From contig MGPC01000007.1 in assembly GCA_001797315.1 (NCBI GenBank), positions 160,912 through 224,911 on the forward strand: DNA of 64,000 nt, read 5' to 3'. Each line of letters begins with the position of its first letter. The first letter of the stretch is position 1. The stretch is from Curvibacter sp. GWA2_64_110. GTDB lineage: Bacteria > Pseudomonadota > Gammaproteobacteria > Burkholderiales > Burkholderiaceae_C. Under the pieces are notes generated by a model. That model was not told the origin of the DNA, did no database searches, and worked only from the letters and a program-made list of their open reading frames with translations. Made by a program: the position numbers and the translations under genes. This document shows positions 30,627-40,043 of this stretch, piece by piece.

Positions 30627-31597
30627 GATCCTTGACCCCCTCGCCCGCGTAGCAGACCGTGTATCTGTCCAGCAATGCCATCGGGCGCAGTCATCAGGGC
30701 GTGCAACAGCGCGGCGCCAAAGAAGACCAGCGTCAAGTCCGCATCCCATCCCCAGTTGTTGAACAATCCAGGCAGCACACGGTAAAGCATCCCGGCGAGC
30801 ACTGCACCAAGCCAGAAACGGGCACCACCCACCACCGCCAGCGCAAACAGCATGATTGACTCCGATGCTCGAAAGGTGGCCGGATCGAGCAGGCCCAAGG
30901 CACCCGCCAGCAATCCACCGGCTGTGCCTGCGAGCAGCCCTGACAGGCCGAAGGCCCATGCCTTGTAATACACCACATTCACGCCTGATGCCATGGCGGC
31001 AGCCTCGGAGCGCCGGATCATAGCCCAGGCACGCCCAGGTGCCGAACGTCGATGAGCCTCGATCACAGCAAAGCCCAGCATCAACATACCCATGACATAG
31101 CGCAAGTAATCGGCGTCGTTTTGAGCCAGCTGCGGGCGCCGAAAAGGTGCAGCCACAGACGGCAGCACGCCCCAGAAGCCTTCTCCCCCGTTGGGGAACC
31201 GGAAGGTTGAAAAGACAATTTCGAGACCGCTAGCGGCCATGAGCGTGATGAGCGCCAGGTACAGACCACGCATTCGCAAAGCCGGGAGCGCAAGTACCCA
31301 GCCAAACACGGTCGTGACTGCTGCGGCAATGGCCAGGTTGATTTCAAATGGCCAATCAAATCCGTGGTTGAGCCGAAGTACCACCCATCCACCCACGCCC
31401 ATCAAGCCAACTTGGGCTAGTGACACCATGCCCAGCCGGGCATACATGAATCCGGCCCCCGCTGCGGCAATGGAAAAGCACACGGCTGAGGTCAGGATCT
31501 TGATCCACTGCCCTCCGACAAACATGGGAAGTAACACCACGATCGCCACAGAACCCATCAGTAGCATCACGCCGCCCGGCGTCAAACGCTGCTTCAT
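30623..31597 (-). CDS. livM: Branched-chain-type ABC transporter permease LivM
   Basis: Inner-membrane permease, 324 residues with eight to ten hydrophobic helices (for example MLLMGSVAIVVLLPMFVGG and ARLGMVSLAQVGLMGVGGWV) and the conserved LivM-type loop LPALRMRGLYLALITLMAA. A cytoplasmic coupling region SAPGRAWAMIRRSEAAA is present. Its ATG overlaps the livH stop by 4 bp. Confidence 0.92.
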   Translation of the reverse strand: MKQRLTPGGVMLLMGSVAIVVLLPMFVGGQWIKILTSAVCFSIAAAGAGFMYARLGMVSLAQVGLMGVGGWVVLRLNHGFDWPFEINLAIAAAVTTVFGWVLALPALRMRGLYLALITLMAASGLEIVFSTFRFPNGGEGFWGVLPSVAAPFRRPQLAQNDADYLRYVMGMLMLGFAVIEAHRRSAPGRAWAMIRRSEAAAMASGVNVVYYKAWAFGLSGLLAGTAGGLLAGALGLLDPATFRASESIMLFALAVVGGARFWLGAVLAGMLYRVLPGLFNNWGWDADLTLVFFGAALLHALMTAPDGIAGQIHGLLRGRGGQGS

Positions 31598-32547
31598 TCG
31601 TCTCTCCCAAAAAGAAGCCGGTTCCCGCTTTGCAGCAGGACAAGCATCGCGATGGCCACGACAAAAGGTGCCACAGTTCGCACCGATTTCAGCGTCGGCG
31701 ACAACGTCAATACGGACTCGAGAACGCCGATGGACAGGCCGCCAATCAGCACCATGCTTAGGCTGTCCAGGCGACCGCAGATCGCTGCGGCAATAGACGG
31801 TATGACGACGAAGGTGATGATGCTGGGTTCCAGGCGCACCAGGTCGCCAAACATCAATCCGGTGAAGCCGGCGATGAAACCGGTCATGCCCCAGGCGATG
31901 GTCTCTACGTGCAGGATTCGCACACCGATCAACGAAGAAATTTCACGATCGTTGGCAAGAGCTCGCATTTGTAAGCCCATGCGCGTGCGTTCCAAATAGA
32001 TCCAGATACCAATGACCAGTACTACTGTGGTGAGAAACACGATCAGCCGCGTCAGTGTGACGCGCAGTCCCAGCAGACGAAACGCCATCTGGTCGCTGGG
32101 CAGCGTGAATGATCGAACATCGTCATCCCAGACAAACGATGTTGCACCGAGAACAATGAGTGCAAAGCCCAGCGTGGCGATGGCCTTGACCACGGTGTCT
32201 CTCGATGCCAAGCGTGGGGCGATCAAACGACCGTAGAGCAATGAGAGGCAGGTGGCGAGCGCGAGGCCAGCGATCCATGTCAACGGCTCATACCAACCCC
32301 ACTGGCCCAGTTGCCAGGCCAGCATGACCCCCGCGGCCCCCATTGCACCACTGGAGAAATTGAGCACGCCAGTGGTTCGGTACAGCACTACCAGGCCGAC
32401 ACCACCCAGCGCATACAACGAACCGACGGCCAGACCGGAAACGACAAATAGGCTAACGACCGACAGCGGCTTGCTCCATGCCACGAAGGTGCAAGCCATT
32501 GCCATGGCCAAGATGAAGGTGGCCAATATGGCCTGTTTGGATTTCAT
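31594..32547 (-). CDS. livH: Branched-chain-type ABC transporter permease LivH
   Basis: Second permease, 317 residues, eight or so membrane helices. Family features: GSLYALGGVGLVVLYRTTGVLNFSSGAM (core LYRTTGVLNFSSGAMG) and RTRMGLQMRALANDREISSL (coupling loop). Start at ATG 32547 preceded by GAGGAA. It follows the binding-protein gene after 68 bp, a common place for an RNA hairpin or processing site between highly and weakly expressed parts, though none is clear here. Confidence 0.92.
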   Translation of the reverse strand: MKSKQAILATFILAMAMACTFVAWSKPLSVVSLFVVSGLAVGSLYALGGVGLVVLYRTTGVLNFSSGAMGAAGVMLAWQLGQWGWYEPLTWIAGLALATCLSLLYGRLIAPRLASRDTVVKAIATLGFALIVLGATSFVWDDDVRSFTLPSDQMAFRLLGLRVTLTRLIVFLTTVVLVIGIWIYLERTRMGLQMRALANDREISSLIGVRILHVETIAWGMTGFIAGFTGLMFGDLVRLEPSIITFVVIPSIAAAICGRLDSLSMVLIGGLSIGVLESVLTLSPTLKSVRTVAPFVVAIAMLVLLQSGNRLLFGRDE

Positions 32548-32615
32548 AATTCCTCACAACCGCGGCACACCGTCATCATTGGTATGCCCGCCGAGCAGCA
32601 TGCCGTGGTTTTGGG

Positions 32616-33878
32616 TCAGCGCAGGTTGAGCGCTTTCTCGGCGGCGATCAACGGCTTGAAGTAAGGCCCCTCGTACTCGTAGCAGCTGCGAACGACCTTG
32701 AAAGAACCCTCCTTGACGACGACCATGGTCCCGGCATGGTTGGGCATGTGTTGCTTGCTATCGCCAACGTAGTAGGGGCCACAGGTCAAGTCGGAGCGAT
32801 AACCGGAAATTTTCTTGATGGCTGTGCTCACAGCGGCACGATCGTCCAGTTTGGCGGGATCCATAGCTTGCAAAGTCTGGGTGAAGTACTTGGCTGACAG
32901 ATAGCCTGACTGGCTGAAGGTGTCGCGCGGACTTTTATTCTTGGCGTAGGCATTCATCACGCTCCTCCAGTGCTGGTTGTCAGCACCTTTGCCATCCAGA
33001 GGCGTCAGTTCGGCGTTGATGAACATCTTGCCGTCCCAGTACTTGCCTAATGCCGCTGGCACAGACTCGTCGTACAACGGCGTCGACGAAGTCCATTTGT
33101 AGTTGTCGCGCAGATCTTGCTCCTGAGCGGCTCGCAGGAACGCGATGGCGAGACCTGCTGGCAGATTGACCAAGATGGCATCTGCGCCGGATGCCACGGC
33201 TTCCAGCAAACCGGCATTCACGTCTGGCGCGCCGGGGTTGAGCAGAACCGATGATCCCTTGAGACCTTTGGACGCCATGTATTTCTCCACTGCGCCGCAC
33301 GACCAGTTGCCCACTGAGGGAATGGCCAGTCCAATACACGCCACCTGCTTGGCCTTTTGTGTTTCAACCGCGTACATGGCCGCGCCGATCGAGGAAGCCA
33401 GCGGACCTTGGTTGGTCGAGACGATGTTCGAGCTTTCGAAGCATTCGGACACAGCACAGGCCGAGGCCATGGCCATCACGTTTTGCTTGGCATAAAACGG
33501 TGCATTGACACTCATCTCAACGAAGGAACCATTGCCCACAAGAGCAATCACCTTCTCGTCTTGCACCAGCTTGGACGCTGCCTGGCCCGCCAACTCGGGA
33601 TTCCACTGGTCGTTCTCCACCATGTATTGCACCGGTCGGCCATGAATCCCACCGGACGCGTTGACACAGGCGAAGTAGGCCGCCGCCGCGTCAGTGGATG
33701 AGGAGAAATCGCCAGGGGCAGCGTTGCCATGTATGCCACCCACCTTGATGGGTTTGCCTGTGGCGGGTTTGCCCTTGCCGGTCCCGCAGGTGACCTTGGC
33801 TTCGCTAGCCGCCATTGCCCATCCCGGTAGCGCCAGAAAGGCCAGCGCGATGATACTTGTTTGAATTTGTTTCCGCAT
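32616..33878 (-). CDS. ABC transporter periplasmic substrate-binding protein (LivJ/Leu-Ile-Val-like fold)
   Basis: Periplasmic receptor of the importer, 420 residues. Signal peptide SIIALAFLALPGWAMA, cleaved before ASEAKVTC near residue 23. The mature protein has the two-lobed type-I binding fold, with KVGGIHGNAAPGDFSSSTDA at the start and several cysteines. AGGAG lies 7 bases upstream of ATG 33878. The type is closer to receptors for amides and aromatic or alcohol compounds than to LivJ itself, but the ligand cannot be read from sequence. Confidence 0.9.
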   Translation of the reverse strand: MRKQIQTSIIALAFLALPGWAMAASEAKVTCGTGKGKPATGKPIKVGGIHGNAAPGDFSSSTDAAAAYFACVNASGGIHGRPVQYMVENDQWNPELAGQAASKLVQDEKVIALVGNGSFVEMSVNAPFYAKQNVMAMASACAVSECFESSNIVSTNQGPLASSIGAAMYAVETQKAKQVACIGLAIPSVGNWSCGAVEKYMASKGLKGSSVLLNPGAPDVNAGLLEAVASGADAILVNLPAGLAIAFLRAAQEQDLRDNYKWTSSTPLYDESVPAALGKYWDGKMFINAELTPLDGKGADNQHWRSVMNAYAKNKSPRDTFSQSGYLSAKYFTQTLQAMDPAKLDDRAAVSTAIKKISGYRSDLTCGPYYVGDSKQHMPNHAGTMVVVKEGSFKVVRSCYEYEGPYFKPLIAAEKALNLR

Positions 33879-33916
33879 TTTGTGCTCCTAGTTGTTGGGG
33901 TGATTGGAAAACCGGC

Positions 33917-35503
33917 TCACCTGTGTCCGGCAATAAACCTTGCGGCGCGCTCCGCGATCATCATGGTCGGGGCATTGGTGTTGCCCGAAATCAGGGTGGG
34001 CATGACAGACGCGTCGGCCACGCGCAGCCCTTGCGTGCCATACACCCGCAGCTGTTGATCCACTACAGCCAGGCGGTCAGACTGCAGGCCCATCTTGGCG
34101 GTGCCCACCGGATGGAAAACAGTCTTGGCCGTCTGGCGCACGTAGTTGCGAAGCGCGGCTTCGTCTTTCTCGATACCAGCTTGCGGCAGCACGCGGCGCT
34201 TAATGAGTCGGGTCAGCGAAGGCGCCTCAAGAATTTCGATGGCTTTGCGAACGCCCTTGACGAGCACAGTCACATCGTCTTCGTGGGTAAGGCTGCCCGC
34301 GTCAAACAACGCCGCATCCTTCGGATCAGCCGACCGCAGCCGCACCGATCCGCGTGACTTGGGTCTCAGAAAACACGGTCCGATGGCAATGCCATGCTCC
34401 TGAATCGGCTCACGATCGACCCAACCCACCAAGGAAGGCAACACATGGAACTGAAGGTCTGGTCTGCCGGCATTCGACACATCAATGAAGCCACCACTCT
34501 CCACCACGTTGGAGGTCAACATGCCAGCGCGGTACATCAGGTACTGCGCCATGTGCATAGCGGCCTTGAGCCCTTTGTCTTCCTTGAACAGCGAAATTGG
34601 ATCCCGCGTCACCGCCTGAACGGTTGTTTCTAGGTGATCTTGATAATTTTGACCAACGCCGGGCAAGTCCGAGACCACCCCAATACCTAACGACTGGAGA
34701 TGTTGAGCGTCACCAACACCCGAGAGCTGCAGCAGCCGCGGCGTTTCAATCGCACCGGCACACAAGACCACTTCAGCAAGCGCCTTGATCTGTATGCCGT
34801 TTTCCAGCGCCACGCCGACAGCGCACTTGCCTTCGAACAGCACCCGGGCAACCCGCGTGTCGGTCATGATCTGCAAGTTGGGCCGCCCTTCGGCCTTGCG
34901 CAGAAATGCCTCAGCGGCAGACCAACGACGACCGTTGTGCGTGGTGGTCTGGTAGAAGCCTGTGCCTTCCTGCTGGGAGCCGTTGAAGTCTGGGTTGTAG
35001 GGTATGCCTGCCTCCTGAGCGGCGCGGATGAAAGCACGACTCAGCGGATGGTGGTAGCCGGTCTCTGAGACATGCAGCTCGCCTTCGGTACCGTGGAACC
35101 CGTCAGCCAGTTCCATGTTGTTCTCAAGGTCCTTGAACACCGGCAAGACGTCTTGGTAGCTCCAGCCCGGATTGCCTGCACGCTCCCAGCTGTCGTAGTC
35201 TTCCGCTTGACCCCGCACGTAGAGCATGGCGTTCACCGACGAACCTCCGCCGATCACTTTTCCCTGGATCACCACTGAGGGGCGCCCGTTGAGATGTGCG
35301 GTGGGCTCGCCCACGTACGCGACGATGTCTTGCCCCTTTTCGATCACCTTGAAGAAGGTGGCTGGAATCTTGATGTAGCGCGCGTCGTCCCGACGCCCAT
35401 CCTCAATCAGTAGAACCTTGTTCTTCGGGTTCTCGCTCAATCGTGATGCCATAACGCATCCGGAGGAGCCGCCACCAACAACGATGTAGTCAAACTGTTT
35501 CAT
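33917..35503 (-). CDS. GMC-family FAD-dependent alcohol oxidoreductase
   Basis: Oxidises an alcohol to an aldehyde with FAD, 528 residues. Visible: N-terminal FAD fold YIVVGGGSSGCVMASRLSEN, GMC signature 1 GKVIGGGSSVNAMLYVRG, signature 2 GAIETPRLLQLSGVGD, and the C-terminal active site HPVGTAKMG with SGNTNAPTMMIAERA. Choline-dehydrogenase-like members include PEG dehydrogenase and alkanol dehydrogenases. Start at ATG 35503. It lies 10 bp downstream of an aldehyde dehydrogenase gene and upstream of the importer, so an uptake/alcohol/aldehyde/acid route is likely. No signal peptide. Confidence 0.93.
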   Translation of the reverse strand: MKQFDYIVVGGGSSGCVMASRLSENPKNKVLLIEDGRRDDARYIKIPATFFKVIEKGQDIVAYVGEPTAHLNGRPSVVIQGKVIGGGSSVNAMLYVRGQAEDYDSWERAGNPGWSYQDVLPVFKDLENNMELADGFHGTEGELHVSETGYHHPLSRAFIRAAQEAGIPYNPDFNGSQQEGTGFYQTTTHNGRRWSAAEAFLRKAEGRPNLQIMTDTRVARVLFEGKCAVGVALENGIQIKALAEVVLCAGAIETPRLLQLSGVGDAQHLQSLGIGVVSDLPGVGQNYQDHLETTVQAVTRDPISLFKEDKGLKAAMHMAQYLMYRAGMLTSNVVESGGFIDVSNAGRPDLQFHVLPSLVGWVDREPIQEHGIAIGPCFLRPKSRGSVRLRSADPKDAALFDAGSLTHEDDVTVLVKGVRKAIEILEAPSLTRLIKRRVLPQAGIEKDEAALRNYVRQTAKTVFHPVGTAKMGLQSDRLAVVDQQLRVYGTQGLRVADASVMPTLISGNTNAPTMMIAERAARFIAGHR

Positions 35504-35513
35504 TTGGAGACTT

Positions 35514-36920
35514 TCAGTTGAAAACGACTTGGATGTCGGTGTATTCGGCCAAGCCTTCCTCACCAAACTCGACACCGCAGCCTGACGACTTCACACCGCC
35601 GAATGGGGCATTGGGTTGAATGGCGCCGTGCTTGTTGATCCACACTGAACCACATTCCAGTCGACTCGCCACCTCTTTGGCTTTGACGATGTCCTTGGAC
35701 CAGACCGACCCCCCCAGCCCGTTGGGACTGTCATTGGCTTGTGCGATAGCGTCTTCCAGATCGCTGTATTTGATAATGGGCAGCGCCGGGCCAAACTGTT
35801 CTTCGAAGACCAGCGGATCGTCGGCGACCAGGTCCGCGATCAGTGTTGGCGGGAAAAACAAACCTTTGCCCGGTTCACCACCCAGCAAGACACGTCCCCT
35901 CTGCTTGCCAGCATCGACCAGGCGCTTCACCTTGTCGAATTGCATCTGGTTGGCAATCGGTCCCAGGATGGAGGTCTCGTCCTGGCCATCGCCGACAGGA
36001 ATGTTCCGTGCATAGTCGGTGAGCGCACGACACACATCGTCGTAGACGCTTTCATGCACATACAGGCGCTTCATCGCAGCGCAGGTTTGCCCGTTGTTGA
36101 TGAAGGCACCCCAGAACAGCCCCTCAGCAATCGCTGCGGGATCAACGTCGGGCAAAACGATGGCAGCGTCATTACCCCCGAGTTCCAACGTCAGTCGCTT
36201 GACCGTCTCGGCGGCCGAGGCCATCACCTTCTTACCGGTGTTGATCGATCCCGTGAAGACGATTTTCCGGATTTCCGGGTGAGACGACATCGCGCTGCCG
36301 ATGCTCACCAGATGGTCGTCTGAAGTCACGACGTTGACCACACCCGCAGGCAAGACTTCGTTCATGAGCTCCACCAGTCGGATCGTCGACAAAGGGGTGA
36401 ACGGCGAAGGCTTGATGACCACCGTGTTGCCAGTTCGCACCGCAGGCAAGATGTGCCAGACAGCAATCATTACCGGCCAGTTCCATGGCGTGATCGATCC
36501 CACCACACCCATGGATTTTCGATGCAGTTCAATCCGTCCCTGCTCGTTATCCTGAAGAGTTTTGACAGACAGTGACAAACTGGCCGTGTGCGCTGCCCAG
36601 ACCTGCGCGCCCCCCAGCTCAAAGCGGGAACCCAAGCCATTGAGGGGCTTGCCCTGTTCTTTGGTCAGCAATTGCGCGAGTTCTTCTGCGTGTTCGCCAA
36701 TCTTCTGCGCGATGTCCGAACATGCCTTCGAGCGATCTGCATCGGATTGTTTGGACCAACTTTCATACGCCAAAGCTGCTGCGGCAACAGCGCGATCCAG
36801 ATCGGCGGCGCTCGCGTTGGGAGCCTTGCCAACCAGCTCTCCGGTGGACGGGTTGGTCACATCAAATTCTGAAGCGGAACGCACACGCTCGCCACCAATG
36901 ATCATTGCAAATTCAGTCAT
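35514..36920 (-). CDS. NAD(P)-dependent aldehyde dehydrogenase
   Basis: Oxidises an aldehyde to the acid, 468 residues. Catalytic motifs present: TPWNWPVMIAVWHILPA, FTGSINTGKKVM, Glu in LTLELGGNDAA and nucleophile Cys in NNGQTCAAMKR. Start at ATG 36920 with GGAG 6 bases upstream; the frame open to 37076 has no ribosome site. It is the first gene of a minus-strand run through the GMC gene to the importer, and is divergent from an AraC regulator. It probably takes the aldehyde made by the GMC enzyme. Confidence 0.92.
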   Translation of the reverse strand: MTEFAMIIGGERVRSASEFDVTNPSTGELVGKAPNASAADLDRAVAAAALAYESWSKQSDADRSKACSDIAQKIGEHAEELAQLLTKEQGKPLNGLGSRFELGGAQVWAAHTASLSLSVKTLQDNEQGRIELHRKSMGVVGSITPWNWPVMIAVWHILPAVRTGNTVVIKPSPFTPLSTIRLVELMNEVLPAGVVNVVTSDDHLVSIGSAMSSHPEIRKIVFTGSINTGKKVMASAAETVKRLTLELGGNDAAIVLPDVDPAAIAEGLFWGAFINNGQTCAAMKRLYVHESVYDDVCRALTDYARNIPVGDGQDETSILGPIANQMQFDKVKRLVDAGKQRGRVLLGGEPGKGLFFPPTLIADLVADDPLVFEEQFGPALPIIKYSDLEDAIAQANDSPNGLGGSVWSKDIVKAKEVASRLECGSVWINKHGAIQPNAPFGGVKSSGCGVEFGEEGLAEYTDIQVVFN

Positions 36921-37105
36921 GTCTGCTCCGGTAATACCTTGATTTGGGTGACGGATAGTAGGGTTGGGGTGTCGCATGGGTCTTGGCCTGAAGCGACATG
37001 AGACGTGGACAATTGCGACAACGACCTTGCTCGGTTTGTGCACATCAAAATGGTTGCGGGTTTCCACCAATGGCAATCTTTCCAGGGTCGACCAAAGAAT
37101 CAGGC

Positions 37106-38068
37106 ATGCTCACTAGAATTCCCGAGACGCGCCTTCCGGTCGATCAGTTTCAGAGCGATTTGCGGTCCATCTGTGGGTCATTTCAGGTGCTCCCTGTCGC
37201 TGGTCAGTCCACCTTGCGAGGCGGCATCGGCACAGAGGCGCGCTGCGGATTTCAGTTTGCCCACGTCGCAAAAAATCTCCAGAGCATCCGCCGTACCAAA
37301 CGCAACGTGGTTCAGGATGACGCCGAGCATTTCTTTCTGATCCTCCAAGAAGAAGGAAGAGCTTTGATGAGCCAGCGCGACACGGTCAGCCTTTTGCGAC
37401 CTGGCGATTTAATATTGATCGACAGCACGGAACCCTCTGAATTCACCTTTTTCGGCGACTACAGCCGACAACTGTCGGTGCACCTGCCACGGGCCGAGTT
37501 GCATCAACGATTTAGCGACGTGTTGCGAGGTGGACTGTTCCTGCCCAGAACCGATCACACAGCGCATGCCATTTGCGCAGTTCTGGCCAAAGCGTTTGAA
37601 CCAAACAGCAATCAGAGCCAGTCCAACTACCTTGGAGAAGCCATGTATGGCTTGCTCGGCGCCATGTTGCACGCGGGCGGCGAGGGTACGGACTCGAGAT
37701 ACATCGATGCAGACGTGGGTAGCGCCCAGTTGCTGGAGCGTGCATTGAACTATTTCGAAACCAAGTTCTATGACAGCGACCTTTCGATCAAGCGCATGGC
37801 CACCGACCTCAACGTGTCCACCCGGCAATTGCAACGTGCTTTTCTCTCCATGAACACCACGCCCACGGACTACCTGGTGCAAAAACGACTGGCGCTGGCC
37901 TGCCAATCCTTGAAGCATCGGCAAACGGCAATGTGCAAACCACTCATCTCAACGATCGCCTACAACTGCGGCTTTAATGATTTGTCGTATTTCAATCGAC
38001 TGTTTCGCAGCACGTTCGGATGTACGCCCACCCAATATGCCAATTCCACGGACGTCGAAGACACCTGA
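37106..38068 (+). CDS. AraC-family regulator, FeaR/AraC-binding-like N-terminal domain
   Basis: Probable inducer-responsive activator of the divergent aldehyde dehydrogenase/GMC/importer genes. The 320-residue protein has an AraC-binding-like N-terminal domain (residues about 15-190; FFLILQEEGRALMSQRD, LRPGDLILID) and a C-terminal double HTH (IKRMATDLNVSTRQLQRAFL; ISTIAYNCGFNDLSYFNRLF; RSTFGCTPTQY). This layout is shared with FeaR, which activates amine/aldehyde oxidation genes. Start uncertain: ATG 37106, an earlier ATG 37070 and an in-frame 36998 all lack a strong ribosome site. Confidence 0.88.
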   Translation: MLTRIPETRLPVDQFQSDLRSICGSFQVLPVAGQSTLRGGIGTEARCGFQFAHVAKNLQSIRRTKRNVVQDDAEHFFLILQEEGRALMSQRDTVSLLRPGDLILIDSTEPSEFTFFGDYSRQLSVHLPRAELHQRFSDVLRGGLFLPRTDHTAHAICAVLAKAFEPNSNQSQSNYLGEAMYGLLGAMLHAGGEGTDSRYIDADVGSAQLLERALNYFETKFYDSDLSIKRMATDLNVSTRQLQRAFLSMNTTPTDYLVQKRLALACQSLKHRQTAMCKPLISTIAYNCGFNDLSYFNRLFRSTFGCTPTQYANSTDVEDT

Positions 38069-38714
38069 AATCGTAAGTGACATGCTTTTTAACAACTACT
38101 ATCGTCGGCGGCCCGACGTTGAGCACCGAGGCAGCGATATTGGTCTCACACACGGCATTGACGACCTCGACCTCCTCACAGGCGAGTTCATCGCAACCGA
38201 ACCGACTAAGCCAAAGCTGCGCGAGATTCGCCAATAACTCGTATTTCCTCTGTGCATCACGGCCCCCGTGCACGCCAGAACGAATGTCACAGCACAACTG
38301 CTGCCTGAACTGCGGCGAATGCCAGCAGTAAGGTCCTCTTGGAGCTCCTCCTTCTATGAAGGCCCAACCAGCGTATCAGTTCAACTTGGCTAGGTAGTCC
38401 GGTCCGAAGGGGTCACTCCAAACAAATAGCAATATTTGATTGCAACTGATGCGAGCTTTGACCATCTATCCAGTTGACGGTGACCGCCCACAATTCCAGT
38501 CCTCTGAACCAAGTATTAGGCTTGCTTTGCTGTGCCAAGCGCCTACACCGACGGTTCACATTTGGGCAACTCAGCCTTGCGACATTCCCCCGGATAGGGG
38601 AATCCAAAACAAAATGGGCGCCATAAGTGCGCCCATTACTGTCTTGATTTAGCTCCCCGCCCCAAGCTCGAAAGCCCTGGCGCAAAGCCAATCTAGCAAC
38701 CTCCAAATCGTCAA
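38069..38714. other. 646-bp region without a recognised gene at the edge of the catabolic island
   Basis: The base composition is lower in GC than its flanks. Two weak minus-strand frames exist (37992-38297, 101 codons, overlapping the AraC gene end; 38413-38706, 97 codons), neither with a good ribosome site or known family. An inverted repeat ATTCCCC-CGGATA-GGGGAAT lies at 38584-38603. I read it as a junction or remnant zone. Confidence 0.4.
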
Positions 38715-39905
38715 TTAAATCGCCTGCCCCAAGCGCCCCACCCCCTCCTCAATCTTGGCCACATCCGCAGTAGCAAAGGAGAGGCGCAAGGTCGCGTGAT
38801 CCGGGTTGCTGGCAAAAAATGGCGCCCCCGGCACAAAGGCCACCCCCTTCTCGATGGCGCGCTTGGCCAGTTCACCGGCATCTTTCAGCTTGCCGTTCGC
38901 ACCCGTTAGGCGGGCCCAGAAGAACAGGCCGCCGCCGGGTTGGGTGAATTCAATCGCATCGCCCAGTTCGCGTTTCAGGCTCTCGCCCATCACGCGCGCA
39001 CGCTCGGCGTAGACCTGGCGCACATGGGCCAGGGTGGCGGGCATGCGGCCGGCTTTCAGGTATTGGGCGGCAGTGGCCTGGGCAAAGGTGCTGGTGTGGG
39101 CGTCGCTGAACTGCTTGCACATGGTGGCTTTGGCCAGCAACGCTGGCGGGGCAATCATCCAGCCCACGCGCAGACCCGGTGACAGCACCTTGCTCAACGA
39201 GCCGCAGTGCACCAGCCAGTCTCGGCTGCCGGGCACTTGCGCGCTCAGGGCCAGCAGGCTGGGCGGCGGCGCTTCGCCGAAGTAGAGGTCGCCATAGGGG
39301 TCGTCCTCGATCACCACCGTTTTCGTACGCACCGCCATCGCCAGCACCTGCTTGCGGCGCTCAAGACTCAGCGTGGCGCCGCTGGGGTTGCCGAAAGTGG
39401 GGATGAGGTAGACGAACTTCGGCTTGTGCTCAGCCACCAGCTGTTCCAGTTCGTCGGCCTTCACGCCATGCGCGTCGATGGGTGCGGCGATGACCTCTGC
39501 GCCATAGAGGCGGAAGCACTGGATGGTGGCGAGGAAGGTGGGGCCTTCCACGATGACCTTGTCGCCCGGGTTGATGAGGGTCTTGCCGATCAGGTCGAGC
39601 GCCTGCTGGCTGCCGGTGGTGACGATCAGGCCCTCCGCCGTCACATCCTTGGCGCCCTTGCTGGCCATGAAGGCGGCCAGTTGTTCGCGCAGCGGGTTGT
39701 AGCCCTCGGTGGCGCCGTACTGCAGCGCGCCGCCGGCTTCTTCGGTCAGCGCCAGGTTGACGGCTTCGCGGATGCCGTCGACGTCGAACATGGCACTGTC
39801 GGGGAAACCGCCGGCAAACGAGATAATGCCGGGCTTGCCCAGCAGCTTGAAGAGTTCGCGGATGGCGGAGGTTTCAACGTTGTTCAGGCGGTCGGCGAAT
39901 TGCAT
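38715..39905 (-). CDS. PLP-dependent aminotransferase (class I/II, 2-aminoadipate/aromatic type)
   Basis: Transaminase using pyridoxal phosphate, 396 residues. Family features: SFAGGFPDSAMFD, TTGSQQALDLIGKTLINPGD, IPTFGNPSGATL, EDDPYGDLYF and the Schiff-base Lys in CGSLSKVLSPGLRVGW. This set fits the group that includes LysN, KAT-like and valine-pyruvate-type enzymes (MocR-like catalytic domain without the HTH). Start at ATG 39905. Substrate unresolved. A dispersed repeat follows upstream (39982-40043), not downstream. Confidence 0.9.
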   Translation of the reverse strand: MQFADRLNNVETSAIRELFKLLGKPGIISFAGGFPDSAMFDVDGIREAVNLALTEEAGGALQYGATEGYNPLREQLAAFMASKGAKDVTAEGLIVTTGSQQALDLIGKTLINPGDKVIVEGPTFLATIQCFRLYGAEVIAAPIDAHGVKADELEQLVAEHKPKFVYLIPTFGNPSGATLSLERRKQVLAMAVRTKTVVIEDDPYGDLYFGEAPPPSLLALSAQVPGSRDWLVHCGSLSKVLSPGLRVGWMIAPPALLAKATMCKQFSDAHTSTFAQATAAQYLKAGRMPATLAHVRQVYAERARVMGESLKRELGDAIEFTQPGGGLFFWARLTGANGKLKDAGELAKRAIEKGVAFVPGAPFFASNPDHATLRLSFATADVAKIEEGVGRLGQAI

Positions 39906-39981
39906 GGTTTTCTTCAAATACGAAACAAAGGTCTGGCACCAATGGTAGCCAAAGCCGGCAGGCAGGCAGCGAGGCCGCCTC

Positions 39982-40043
39982 AAATGCTATCAATTCAATA
40001 GCTATTGGCGTTTATTTAATGAGGCCTAGAGGCCAATTTGGCA
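39982..40043. repeat. Dispersed repeat, GCTATC-N-ATAGC type, longest copy
   Basis: Starts AAATGCTATCAATTCAATAG and continues through CTATTGGCGTTTATTTAATG to AGGCCTAGAGGCCAATTTGG. Core GCTAT...ATAGC and AGGCC...GGCC arms form imperfect hairpins. Related units: 6339, 49825, 54902. It lies between two minus-strand genes and touches the stop codon of the phosphatase gene. Confidence 0.7.

Noticed and set aside
37992..38297. 101-codon minus-strand frame overlapping the AraC gene end
   Set aside because: Overlaps conserved HTH coding sequence and has no ribosome site; no known family.
38413..38706. 97-codon minus-strand frame before the aminotransferase gene
   Set aside because: No ribosome site or recognised family; kept only as a note in the gap entry.
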